From Panorpa germanica (lineage: Eukaryota > Arthropoda > Insecta > Mecoptera > Panorpidae), in assembly GCA_963678705.1 (NCBI GenBank), contig OY783208.1, positions 7,502,001-7,566,000 of the forward strand: a stretch of 64,000 nt of DNA, given 5' to 3'. This document shows positions 23,932-33,885 of the stretch, piece by piece. Positions within the stretch are counted from its first letter, which is position 1, and each line of letters opens with the position of its first letter. The position numbers and the translations under genes were made by a program. A model generated the notes under the pieces. It was not told where the DNA came from and ran no database searches. It was given only the letters and a program-made list of their open reading frames with translations.

Positions 23932-24567
23932 AATGGGCTTGTGTCCTATGTCTTAATTTCTGTAAAAGTGTACTGCATATTGATAAAGTGGGTTACTAGA
24001 ACCTCAAATGTACAATTATTTTTTAATAACTCCTTATATGTTAAGAGATATTAACAATTAAAAAAGTCATTTTGTCTCTTTAATTATTAAAGAGATTCAA
24101 CGATGTACACATTCCAAATGCATGTGACATCACAATCCTTGTGTAACGTTACCAACCTTACAGCTCATAAATCTCTGCTATATGTATGTATATAAAATAT
24201 CAAATATAATTCACAGCTATTAAAAGAAACAATAAAATTCCAAGTATATGTCTGCCTTAGCAGGGTTAAATAAAATAAAAACTTATTATTCTTTGATTTG
24301 ACTTGATTATTTGACTACCAACAGCTACAGAACATTACCACAGCACTGACCTACTCAACAAATAACAGACGTTAAAATGCATTTCACGTCATACAAATAT
24401 GGCCGACTATTTCTAGCGCTAAAACTACAATTCAAACTTTTAATTGCTATATCTTCGTCAATATTTAGATATTTAATAAAATAGACACGCCAATACACAT
24501 TTATTAACATCAATTTCAATCAACAATTGAAAAATTGACCACTAAAAAATGAGGACACAAGCCCATT
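23932..24567 (-). mobile_element. ~640 bp non-autonomous element, copy 7
   Basis: Block A duplicate of copy 2, full length, with a small internal deletion near tatatgtatgtatataaaatatc. Confidence 0.85.
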
Positions 24568-25430
24568 CTAAAACTTCTAAGGAAGGCGTGAAAGGCCTAA
24601 GGTCAAAACCATATAAAGAAGCAATTTATGACAATGTTTTTTTTTTCGACAAGGTTAATATATAATTATTTCTATAATTACTACATAATAAAATAATATT
24701 TAAAGAATACTTTGTGAATTTTTATAAATAAATATCAAGAAATGACCCATTGACAGCGAATCTGCGCTGACGTCACAAAAAAAAGTTTCATTGCGGTGTC
24801 ACTCATTACTCATCATTGGATTATTTGAAATCAAAAAACCAAAATGATTTCATTAGTTGGTAAGTTTCTGGAAATAACGCTGTCGAGTAGTTTTTATTTT
24901 ATTGATTTTTCAATTTTTTACAGCACTTAGAAGTCAAAATATCAATTTTTCATGAAAAAATCAGAAACTTTCTTATTTTAAAATACTTTAAAATTAAAAA
25001 GAAGAAAAACATTTATGTAAAGACATTTATGTAAAGAAAGAGTGTGCAAAATTTCAAAAGGATCTCTGCAGTAGATTTTGAGCTGGAGAGGACGCCGACT
25101 CTGAGAAAGATATGTCTGAGAAAACGCGTTTAAAAATTTCAAAGAAAGACGAAACCAGACCAGAGAGGTGAAGACTTAAAACTCTATATCTCCGAAAGTT
25201 TTACTACAATGGACTTCAAATCAACAATAAACTTAATGTGTTGTACATTAATATAAATAGATAAAAAAAGAGATGAAACCTTAACCCTCCCCCTCCCGAA
25301 CTCTTAAGGTGTGTAAAGTCAACTTAAGATTTTGCAGGAATAAGAGACCATCGAAGTATTGTTCAAGTAGAAAATATTAGTTTATTAAATGAAATAAACG
25401 ATGGATAATTCACAAGTAGATAATAAAATA
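24568..25430. other. Tail of block A copy 2, no gene seen
   Basis: Duplicate of 4593-5460. No gene recognised. The block ends at 25430, about 95 bp before the stop codon of the ZF gene at 25525-27093. Confidence 0.45.
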
Positions 25431-25524
25431 ACAACAGTAATACGAAGTAATACGAACGAAACCATCATTTTTAAATGAACCGCTCGCCGAAATGTTTTAT
25501 TTAATGTATTGCAAGAAAATTACC

Positions 25525-27093
25525 TCAATGAGTCTTCTTATGTTTCTTTAAATGATGTGAATAATTAAATGTCTTATTACATTCATTACAAGAAAACGGC
25601 TTTATAGCCAAATGTGTCTTTTTATGCCGTTTTAATTCGGACGACCCGTTAAACGTTTTAGTACACTCATCACAAGAAAATGGTTTTATACCTAAATGCG
25701 TGTTCTTATGTAACTTTAAAAGTGACGATTGACTAAACGTTTTATTACATTCATTGCAAGAAAATGGATTTACTTTTAAATGCGTATTTATATGTTGTTT
25801 TAAATGAATTGCTTGACTAAATTGTTTATTACAGTAAGTGCAAGAATATGGTTTTAAACCTAAATGTGTGTTTTTATGTCGCTTTAATTCAGACGATCCG
25901 CCAAACATTTTATTACATTCATTACAAGAAAATGTTTTTATACCTAAATGTATGTTTTTATGTCGTTTTAAATCTGACGATCCGCTAAACGTTTTATTAC
26001 ATACGTTACAAGCAAATAATTTTAAACCTAAATGCGTATTAATATGTTGTTTTAAATGAATTTCTTGACTGAATGTTTTATTACATTCATTGCAAGTGAA
26101 AGGTTTTAAACCTAAATGTGTCTTTTTATATCGTTGTAATTGTTGGGATTGACTAAACGTTTTATTACATTCATCGCAAGAAAATGGTTTTAAACCTAAG
26201 TGTGTGTTTTTATGTCGTTTTAACTCTGACGATCTACTAAATGTTTTATTACAGTCACTACAAGAAAATGGTCTTAAACCTAAATGTGTGTTCTTATGTA
26301 GTTTTAATTGATGCGACTGGCTAAACGTTTTATTACATTGGTCACAAGAAAATGGCTTTAGAACTAAATGAGTGTTTTTATGTCGTTGTAATTGTTGGGA
26401 TTGACTAAACGCTTTATTACATTCATCGCAAGAAAATGGTTTTAAACCTAAGTGTGTGTTTTTATGTCGTTTTAACTCTGACGATCTACTAAATGTTTTA
26501 TTACAGTCACTACAAGAAAATGGTTTTAAACCTAAATGTGTGTTCATATGTTCTGTTAGTTCTGACGATATTTTGAAACCTAAGTCTGTGTTCTTATGTA
26601 AATTAAACTCTTGCGATTGAATAAATGTTTTATTACATTTATCGCAATACAAAGGTTTTAAACCTAAATATGTGTTTTCATGTTGATTCAAGGACGAAGC
26701 GTATTCAAACATTTTATTGCATTCATTACAGGACCGTACTTTTTTTCTTGAATGTACTCTGAAGTGTTTTATGAGTTCCGGACTATTGTCGAACGAATTG
26801 TTACATACTTCACAGATATAAGGCTTCAGTGCATTATTTTGTTGTTCGGAAACAGATAAATCAAAATTTAGCTCTAATTTATTGTCCTGTGGCAAAATTG
26901 CAACCTCCTCTGAACTGTCGGTTGGCTCTTCTTTAAAGTTTGTCTTTATTTCATCACACAGCAATGCTTCTTTGGTAACTTGTTCTTCCTTTACGTCCAA
27001 TGTTAAAACTTCGTTAATATTTTCCGTTTCCATTGATCCATTTGGTCTTATTTCTTTTTCCAATTTTATTTGCTTTGATTTGTAATTCTCCAT
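25525..27093 (-). CDS. C2H2 zinc-finger protein, 522 aa
   Basis: The longest intact ZF gene in the window. Residues 1-90 are acidic (start MENYKSKQIKLEKE) with V-K-E-E and F-K-E-E-P motifs. About sixteen finger units follow. The first (Y-I-C-E-V-C-N-N) is intact, the next two have lost their final histidine (H to Y, H to D), the fourth is only a helix half, and from ~185 to the C-terminus fingers are tandem and mostly perfect, one with H to Y at the first zinc histidine. Linkers are H-L-G-L-K-P-F or H-L-x-I-K-P-F. Several finger pairs are near copies of each other, showing internal duplication. The protein stops directly after the last histidine. Probable nuclear DNA-binding regulator; targets unknown. 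Confidence 0.9.
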   Translation of the reverse strand: MENYKSKQIKLEKEIRPNGSMETENINEVLTLDVKEEQVTKEALLCDEIKTNFKEEPTDSSEEVAILPQDNKLELNFDLSVSEQQNNALKPYICEVCNNSFDNSPELIKHFRVHSRKKVRSCNECNKMFEYASSLNQHENTYLGLKPLYCDKCNKTFIQSQEFNLHKNTDLGFKISSELTEHMNTHLGLKPFSCSDCNKTFSRSSELKRHKNTHLGLKPFSCDECNKAFSQSQQLQRHKNTHLVLKPFSCDQCNKTFSQSHQLKLHKNTHLGLRPFSCSDCNKTFSRSSELKRHKNTHLGLKPFSCDECNKTFSQSQQLQRYKKTHLGLKPFTCNECNKTFSQEIHLKQHINTHLGLKLFACNVCNKTFSGSSDLKRHKNIHLGIKTFSCNECNKMFGGSSELKRHKNTHLGLKPYSCTYCNKQFSQAIHLKQHINTHLKVNPFSCNECNKTFSQSSLLKLHKNTHLGIKPFSCDECTKTFNGSSELKRHKKTHLAIKPFSCNECNKTFNYSHHLKKHKKTH

Positions 27094-27739
27094 TTTAATG
27101 TAAAAAGTTCACTAAAAACGAAAACTAATGTTACTAAAAAATTTAAAGAAAATGGTTTGACAGTTGTTAAATAACTACTTGCATACTGACATAAAACATA
27201 ATAATGCAGCATTTTTGTTTTACAGTTTTCGTATTCAATAATTGATATGCGTGTACTACACGTATATTAAAAGCACAATAAAACACCAGAAAATTATAGA
27301 ATTATATTATTTTAATTTTATGAGCCGAAGATTCACTATATAAATACGAATATAGAAATATGTACTAACCTAAAACTAAGTAACAAAAATATTGACTAAA
27401 ATCTCAATTAAAGTTATAGGATTGTCGTTTATTAATTAATACTTAATACTCATAGAACTATTTAACAACATTAGAAATTAAATTGAATACAATGAGACAA
27501 TCTATATTTAAAAGTTTGACGTACTTAAGTGCTTAGTCAGCAGACATCTTGTGGTCTTAGGGCCTCCGCACACGAGTATAAACAGCTGACATAACTAAAA
27601 AGCACTGACTCATTTATTTTTGTATAATGTATATAGAAACGAATAAGACAAAATTCATTATCGTATTATAAATTTATACCGCTCTTATAACCTCTTTTAT
27701 GTATAAGTCACCGCCGATCTATCGTGATTTTGATTATAA
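27094..27739. other. Upstream region of the 522 aa ZF gene
   Basis: AT-rich leader and promoter region without another recognisable gene. Confidence 0.4.
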
Positions 27740-27941
27740 CTAACGTTAAAATGCATTTCACGTCATAAAAATATGGCCGACCATTTCTAGCGCTAAAACT
27801 TCAATTCAAACTTTTAATTGCTATATCTCCGTCAATATTTAGATATTTAATAAAATAGACACGCCAATACACATTTATTAACATCAATTTCAATCAACAA
27901 TTGAAAAATCGACCACTAAAAAATGAGGACACAAGCCCATT
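27740..27941 (-). mobile_element. ~640 bp element, truncated copy 8
   Basis: Only the right ~200 bp of the family remain (aacgttaaaatgcatttcacg through gacacaagcccatt). It sits immediately before block B copy 2, as the full-length copy 4 does before block B copy 1, so the element predates that duplication. Confidence 0.8.
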
Positions 27942-28366
27942 AAAATAATTTGTACGTGATTCTACCTCTATGTTTTCAATGAGCTGTCAAAATAAACTTA
28001 TATCAGTATGACCAATGAGCAGTGTTAATTCAGTTATGAAATAAAGCTAAGCAGGAACCGTTAAATTATGATATAGTTTTGAAAAATAAGTACAAGCATA
28101 AATTTAGAATATTATTAAAATTTATTTATTTAAGTGAGTTTGTACTACATATTATTATTATTTTATACTATAAATTTTTAAGTATAAAATAAAGGTTTTC
28201 TTGCAAGAAATACTGCGTACTAACAGTATTTATGTTGACATCATATAAATTCTTACATTTTAGCAGTTCTTTTAAGGGATAGCACAAAACTACAACTTAA
28301 GTCTTATTTAGTTAAGTTTGTGCGATAAGAAACTGCATCGGATAACTGAGTACACTGTGTTATTTG

Positions 28367-28656
28367 GTACGTAATGACATTTCAAGTTGTTATTATTTGC
28401 TGTTTATTCCTTTGTTAAACTTAATTTTTTGTTTCTTAATTTTACTATAATGAACCAATAATGTTTATATAAATCAGCAAATTAGTAAAAATTTATTTAT
28501 TTATTATCATTATGTTTTTCGAAGCATTAATTTATCATAGTAAAGGTTTTCTATTACTTTGACTTAACCTCACTTATTTTCATTTTGTTTTATTTATTCT
28601 TTACTAAAGGTTTTTACAGGGTGCTCATTTTCTCGTATAGATAAAATCGTTTTTAG
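28367..28656 (+). other. Predicted 5' UTR intron of ZF gene
   Basis: Donor gtacgt follows the conserved leader ending ttatttg. Acceptor tttttag precedes the ataacgttaaaattg leader just upstream of the ATG at 28682. It parallels 13885-14179. Confidence 0.5.
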
Positions 28657-28681
28657 ATAACGTTAAAATTGTTACATTAAA

Positions 28682-29254
28682 ATGGAGGATTATAAACCAC
28701 AGATTATAAAACTAGAAAATGAATTGGAGTTGAATAAACCCATGGAAACAGAAAATATAAACGAAGATATGAAAATAGAAATAAAAGAAGAATTTCTTGT
28801 AAAAGAATCAGCGCAATGTGATGAAATAAAAACAGAAATTAAAGAAGAACCCGTCGATAGATCCGAGGAAGCTGCGGGTTTATCACGGCTGACAGACTAC
28901 TTTATTAAATTGGAATCCGATGTTGATTCATCCCATTTGCTCAGTGATAATTGCAATGATGTGCAACTAGATGCATCTGAAGTTCAACAACACTTAGCTG
29001 CATCACCTAGCTGCAGGAGACATGCGGATTTCACATTTGAAAAACTCGTTTATATCTGTGAAGTATGTAACAAATCGTTTGAGAATAAGGTCGAACTCGT
29101 CAAACACATGTGGATGCATTCAATAAAGATAAAACAACATAAAAATACACATTTAGCTGTAAAACCATTTCCTTGTGATAAATGTGATAAACGTTTCACA
29201 GGGGCTGGTGTTTTAAAACAACATCAAAAGAAGCATCTAGATAAAACTGTCTAG
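28682..29254 (+). CDS. Short C2H2 zinc-finger protein, 190 aa
   Basis: Intact short member of the family. The N-terminal ~125 residues are acidic, with I-K-E-E-F and I-K-T-E-I-K-E-E-P motifs and an E-V-Q-Q-H-L segment. Residues ~127-150 form one complete finger (Y-I-C-E-V-C-N-K), then an in-frame deletion leaves a helix half (I-K-Q-H-K-N-T-H), then one intact finger and the L-D-K-T-V end. Compared with the paralogue at 14205-15076, most fingers are missing. With only two full fingers, DNA binding would be weak; it might act as a regulator or be decaying while still in frame. Confidence 0.78.
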   Translation: MEDYKPQIIKLENELELNKPMETENINEDMKIEIKEEFLVKESAQCDEIKTEIKEEPVDRSEEAAGLSRLTDYFIKLESDVDSSHLLSDNCNDVQLDASEVQQHLAASPSCRRHADFTFEKLVYICEVCNKSFENKVELVKHMWMHSIKIKQHKNTHLAVKPFPCDKCDKRFTGAGVLKQHQKKHLDKTV

Positions 29255-29944
29255 GTGTGTTCGCACGGTTGACTAAATCGTGTTTTGATTTTCTAACCTA
29301 ATTTTAATTTGTCTTCGTTGGAGTTTTACTATAGAAGAATGTTTAATAAATATGACGTGCTTATAATATTAAAAGCAACTTTTTGTTCCCTTTAGTTCGA
29401 TTTAATATAGAAATTTATTTTTAAAATATTGTAAAATATTTCATTTTAAAATATATAACAAATATTGGTAATTATTGGGTATAGTCACACCTGTTAGTTT
29501 TAATCTTATAATTAAACTACTACATTTTTGTATGTTTTATGGCGGTTGTAGTATACTTAAAACAAGTACAAATCACCACGTAACATTCATTATACCATTT
29601 TTTATTTAGAAGAAGACAATACTAACGGTTAAAGTTGAAATATCCAAATTGAGGTTAGAAATAAAATGACATTGTACCTAATATAAGTGACGTCATATTT
29701 CACATTTATTGGTCAACTTTATCAATGAATACTGTATATAATTCAATAAGAAATGGTATATTAAATATTACTAATTGTTTTGTACTTTCTTTGACTGTAC
29801 TAAAGGCCCCATAAAACGTACGAAAATCCAATAGTTTTTTTATAAGAATCCAAACAAGAAGTGTGGTTGAATCGAATAATTGCCCACATATTATTTAACC
29901 AATAATTAATTTTTTTACTTTCCTTACATGTTTTGCGATTTGTT

Positions 29945-32689
29945 TTATTTTAAAGCTTTAGTAAAAACTAATTCTTGAGTAATGACAAAATTATGTGAAT
30001 TCGTGAAGAATTTATTTTGTAGGAGTTTACTTAATTCATTTCCAGTTAAATAACATGTTGGGCAACTTTCGTTTATGTTGACTCTACTGAGGGCGTCGGC
30101 GTTTCCGTGTTTTCTCCCTGGTCGATATTCCACTTCGAAATCGTAATCGGCCAAGAGCAGTGCCCATCTTACTATTCTGCTTTTAGTGGGGTCTTGTACT
30201 GTTTGTATCCATCGTAGGGGCCGATGGTCTGATATTACCTTGAATTTCGAACCCCACAAGTATGCTCGAAAATGCGTTGTAGCCCACACCATTGCTAGGC
30301 ATTCCTTGTCTGTCGTACAATAGTTCCGTTCGGCTTTGAGTAGCTTTTTTGAAGCGTATGCGACCGGGCGTTCGACCCCATCATGCTCCTGACTTAATAT
30401 GGCCCCCAGAGCGATATTACTGGCATCGACACTAAGGATGAATGTTTTTTTAAAGTCGGGATAGGCCAGTACTGGATCGTGACACAGAGCTTGACGTAAA
30501 TGATTGAAGCTTGCTTGTTGATCGTTACCCCAGCTAAATTTGTGGTCTTGTTGTAGTAACATGGTAAGAGGGGCCGCGTATTTGGCGTAGTCTTCGATGT
30601 GACGTCTGTAGAATCCTGTTAAACCCAAGAATCCTCGTATATCTTTCTGCGTTTCTGGTCGTGGATATTTTAATATGGCGTCTATCTTAGTGGGGTCTGC
30701 TTTTATTCCTGCACCCGAAATAATGTGACCCAAATAGGTCGTTTCTGTTTTAATGAAATTGCACTTCCCTGGATTCAGTGTGAGGTTCGCCGTCTTCAGG
30801 CGTTCAAATACCGCTTGTATGCGCTCCAGGTGTTCCTGCACGTTGTTTGAACTATAAATGATTATGTCGTCCAAGTAAACCAGGCATATATGTCCCACCA
30901 ATCCGTCCAGTACAGAGTATACCATCCGTTGCCAGGTATTGGGGGCCGTACAGAGGCCCATTGGCATTCTTAAATGTTCAAACAAACCATCCGGTGTTAC
31001 GAAGGCTGTGAGTTCTCTATGTTCCGGCTTCATCTTCACCTGGAAGTACCCCTTGCTCATGTCCAGTGTAGTGAATCGGGCTGCGTTGCCTAATTTGTCT
31101 AGAGTTTCTTGGAGATTTGGCAGCGGGAATACGTCTTTTTTTGTCACGGCATTTAAACCGCGATAGTAAATGCATACGCGTACTTTAGTTTCTCCGTTGG
31201 GCAATTTTTTTGTAACCATGACTACTGGAAAGGCCCAGGGACTGGTGGATGGCTGTATAATCCCGGCTGCTAGCATCTTATCGGTTTCTTGGCGTAGAAT
31301 CTCGGCTTGTGCTGGTGGTAGTCTGTAGGGCCTCCTTGTTATTGGTGGTACTGGTTCGATGATGATTTGGTGTTCTACGACTGTGGTTGCTGGTAGAATT
31401 CCGTCTGTGGGGGTGAATACGGTGTAGAACTGGGAGATCAGAGTTTCTAGCTTAGAAAGTTCGCGGGGGTCCAAATGTCCTAGTTCTAGTTTATTGAATA
31501 TATCCAGTAGCTGTTCTGCCTTATCTTTACTAGTGGTGATTGTGGGCCAAGTATGCAGGTAATCAAACCTCGCTTCTGTTTCGTGGGCAGCTCCTTCACC
31601 GGGTTTGACATCTAAACTTGTTACTTCTACTGAATCTGTGGCTGAAAGGGGCCCTGCTATTAGTTCAGCGGTGTGTTTCGGATCGTGCGCTTCGAATTGG
31701 CCCATATGTAAGTTCTGGGGCAATTTAATTTCTCTCTCAGTAGTATTTGAGACACTGATCGTTAGTTTGTGGTCCTTTAATTCGCTAATGCTGTCGGCTA
31801 CTATTATGCCCGAGAATGGGTTGCTGTTGGAAGTGACGAGACCTACTCCATTTTTAAGGTTCGCATAAGCAGCTTGTGTCAGCACTTCGGTACGTGCGGG
31901 CACAGTTAGCGAATTTGTGAGCGTAATTGACGCACAATTTGCGTCCGTTGTCGCTGGGTTAGTTGCTGGTATATCACGTTGTCCCGCCATGTATGTGATG
32001 CGGCCCCATTTGTTCAGCAATTCGGCTCGCTCCTGCTCTCGTTTTGGGTATTGATTTATGCCCTCGGGTTTTTCGGTTGATGTGTTACGCGGATCTTGTG
32101 GTTTTAGATCCGCATTGGTGGGCGTCTCAGGTGGTATGGATTCTAGAGCTACTGGATGCACTCGGGGCCCATTAACGGCAGTGACGACGCCCCCTCGGGT
32201 CTTCGCCATCCTAACTAGGGTTCCGATGTCCTTCGAAATTCTGTCTGGAATAGTTTCAGGCAGCGTTGTTAGGGTGTGCAGAAGGCCTCGTCCTGGTTCC
32301 GCTATAGTTCTATTGAAATATAGACATTGGGTCCCGCAGTCGATTATTATTTGCATTTTTTTTAACAAATCCATACCCACGATGCCGTCTACACTAATCC
32401 CGTTGACAACTTCGAACTCATGATTATAATTGGCCCCAGCTATGGAAAAGCTGAGGTCTGTTTGTCCGCAATGGGGTATCACATTGGACTGTGCATCCCG
32501 TATTATTAGTGTTGAGGGCTTCAGTGCTCTTCGGCTCACTAGGTGTTCCGAAATGAGGCTGATACCCGCACCGGTGTCGATCAGCATATCGCACTTACAT
32601 CCTTGAGTCGTGATTGTTAGGAACCACCGGTCTGTTCCTTGGATCGGTAAGCTGGTAACGATATGACTGACGTTGCGGTCCTCTGTAGT
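29945..32689 (-). CDS. pol: gypsy Pol (PR-RT-RNaseH), integrase missing
   Basis: From the first Met at 32587 it encodes 880 residues, but the frame is open upstream to the end of gag, consistent with -1 frameshift expression. Protease D-T-G-A-G is at residues 4-8. Reverse transcriptase spans ~395-640 with Y-L-D-D-I-I-I. RNase H spans ~700-830 (S-V-D-A-S and S-D-H-R-P), ending at the R-P-G-R-K-H-G-N-A-D-A-L-S-R motif. A C-P-T-C follows, but no H-H-C-C or D,D-35-E integrase. About 250 residues between PR and RT are low-similarity spacer. No internal stops, so a truncated but clean frame. Confidence 0.88.
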   Translation of the reverse strand, partial: TTEDRNVSHIVTSLPIQGTDRWFLTITTQGCKCDMLIDTGAGISLISEHLVSRRALKPSTLIIRDAQSNVIPHCGQTDLSFSIAGANYNHEFEVVNGISVDGIVGMDLLKKMQIIIDCGTQCLYFNRTIAEPGRGLLHTLTTLPETIPDRISKDIGTLVRMAKTRGGVVTAVNGPRVHPVALESIPPETPTNADLKPQDPRNTSTEKPEGINQYPKREQERAELLNKWGRITYMAGQRDIPATNPATTDANCASITLTNSLTVPARTEVLTQAAYANLKNGVGLVTSNSNPFSGIIVADSISELKDHKLTISVSNTTEREIKLPQNLHMGQFEAHDPKHTAELIAGPLSATDSVEVTSLDVKPGEGAAHETEARFDYLHTWPTITTSKDKAEQLLDIFNKLELGHLDPRELSKLETLISQFYTVFTPTDGILPATTVVEHQIIIEPVPPITRRPYRLPPAQAEILRQETDKMLAAGIIQPSTSPWAFPVVMVTKKLPNGETKVRVCIYYRGLNAVTKKDVFPLPNLQETLDKLGNAARFTTLDMSKGYFQVKMKPEHRELTAFVTPDGLFEHLRMPMGLCTAPNTWQRMVYSVLDGLVGHICLVYLDDIIIYSSNNVQEHLERIQAVFERLKTANLTLNPGKCNFIKTETTYLGHIISGAGIKADPTKIDAILKYPRPETQKDIRGFLGLTGFYRRHIEDYAKYAAPLTMLLQQDHKFSWGNDQQASFNHLRQALCHDPVLAYPDFKKTFILSVDASNIALGAILSQEHDGVERPVAYASKKLLKAERNYCTTDKECLAMVWATTHFRAYLWGSKFKVISDHRPLRWIQTVQDPTKSRIVRWALLLADYDFEVEYRPGRKHGNADALSRVNINESCPTCYLTGNELSKLLQNKFFTNSHNFVITQELVFTKALK

Positions 32690-33813
32690 TACAATTCGGT
32701 TACCCCCGGAACGCTCAGGGTAACCAACTGCTCGTTTAAAGTCGTGTTGTCTTCTGCTCGGGTCCTTCCTTCGTATTGCTCGCTGATGATCTCGGACACA
32801 TGCCGAGGGGGGCCCTGTGAGCGGTCTTGACGATAGTTACGGTCTCTGGGGGGTCTACCGTTGCGGCAGTCAGCGCTAAAGTGCCCCTCTTTACCGCAAG
32901 AAAAGCATCGTCTGGGTTTGGGTGCGTTACTCCACTGATTGCGGGTTTTTGGAGCCAAAGTGTTCCGCCAGGTCAGGTAAAATCTGCATTCGAATCTGTT
33001 GTGTCCTGGTTCGGAACACGTCTCACAATTATTTGACCTGCTGGAGTTTGCAGGTGGGTGCGTTCTTGGTGCCTGGTGAGCTTGCGCACCTGATCGCGCA
33101 TAATAGCGATCTACTTGCGGGGTCGGGAGATTATTCATTGGTCTTGTCGGGGTCTGGTGCCGTTCTGTTGCAGTAGCTGCTATCCCTGCTAGTGCCGTGT
33201 GTCGCCTGCTCATCATCTTCGCGGCTTCCACCTTCAGCGCGTATTCCAGTGCGCTGTCGTAGTCGACACAGTCGTGGAGGCACACTGGTTCAGATAGTTC
33301 GGGGCGTAGCCCGGCCCTGAACTTTGTCAGCAGCATCATCTGGAGATACTGTGGCTTGATGGTGGGTGCTAAGTTCAGATCTAGCGCTGCTTGATCCAGT
33401 AGTTGGGGGCCCAATGCAGACAAGCGTGCTCCGTATGCCGCTACGGTTTCGTCTGAGTGCTGATAGCAGTTATCATATTCCGCTTGTATCCTGTGCTGCT
33501 GCCCTCGCAGCGTCAGGGTGTACCGATCGGTGAGCGCCTTCCTCAGCACTTCGAAACTCTCCGTCTCGCTAAGCACTTCATTGTTCTCGACGTGTGCTTC
33601 GGCCGACCCAACCAGGTTCTGCATACAAGCCAGTGCCTTGCACTGGTCGTCCCAGTTATACATGTTTCCGATTCTGTCTATTTGCCGCAAAAATTTCTTC
33701 GGATTGTCTTTTCCATCATATTTGGGTATTAGCTGCAAACCCTCTAGCAGCCTGTTGTGCCCCCCACTTGGCCTAGTGGTAGTCCCCGTTGCATCTATTC
33801 CGTTGTTCGGCAT
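32689..33813 (-). CDS. gag: gypsy Gag with two CCHC knuckles, 374 aa
   Basis: Gag of the element at 29945-35395. The capsid region is at residues ~15-190 (L-I-P-K-Y-D-G near 30, helical middle). A Pro/Arg-rich linker follows, then two retroviral-type zinc knuckles, C-E-T-C-x4-H-x4-C near 263 and C-F-S-C-x4-H-x4-C near 305, which bind element RNA. The frame is intact. It starts shortly downstream of the LTR and primer-site candidate. The CCHC pair separates it from the CHCC-type Gag of the other gypsy element. Confidence 0.88.
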   Translation of the reverse strand: MPNNGIDATGTTTRPSGGHNRLLEGLQLIPKYDGKDNPKKFLRQIDRIGNMYNWDDQCKALACMQNLVGSAEAHVENNEVLSETESFEVLRKALTDRYTLTLRGQQHRIQAEYDNCYQHSDETVAAYGARLSALGPQLLDQAALDLNLAPTIKPQYLQMMLLTKFRAGLRPELSEPVCLHDCVDYDSALEYALKVEAAKMMSRRHTALAGIAATATERHQTPTRPMNNLPTPQVDRYYARSGAQAHQAPRTHPPANSSRSNNCETCSEPGHNRFECRFYLTWRNTLAPKTRNQWSNAPKPRRCFSCGKEGHFSADCRNGRPPRDRNYRQDRSQGPPRHVSEIISEQYEGRTRAEDNTTLNEQLVTLSVPGVTEL

Positions 33814-33863
33814 GATGGATATATATTTAAAATAACACTGGTGGTTGGTTGATTTAAACTAAT

Positions 33864-33883
33864 CCCACTTTCAGCTGTCACCA
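33864..33883 (-). promoter_or_regulatory. Candidate primer-binding site
   Basis: The plus strand reads cccactttcagctgtcacca two bases before the LTR edge. The CCA end and the cccac segment recall a tRNA-Leu acceptor/T-arm, but the match is imperfect, so the primer tRNA is not assigned. Confidence 0.4.
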
Positions 33884-33885
33884 AA

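Larger units (their letters stand above)
19966..25430. repeat. Segmental duplication block A, copy 2
   Basis: Direct repeat of 1-5460 at an offset of about 19.97 kb. It contains ZF twin 2 and two 640 bp elements in the same places. Differences from copy 1 are few, e.g. aaaactcgacagcgctacc near 5030 is replaced by a short local repeat near 25010. The right edge at 25430 leads into the 3' flank of the 522-residue ZF gene. Confidence 0.95.
27960..30070. repeat. Segmental duplication block B, copy 2
   Basis: Collinear with 13560-15845: conserved leader (aactgcatcggataactgag), 5' UTR intron, ZF gene, 3' flank with the tgacgtcat site near 29693, and the gypsy pol tail. Beyond ~30070 this copy continues into a long gypsy element that copy 1 lacks. 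Confidence 0.85.
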
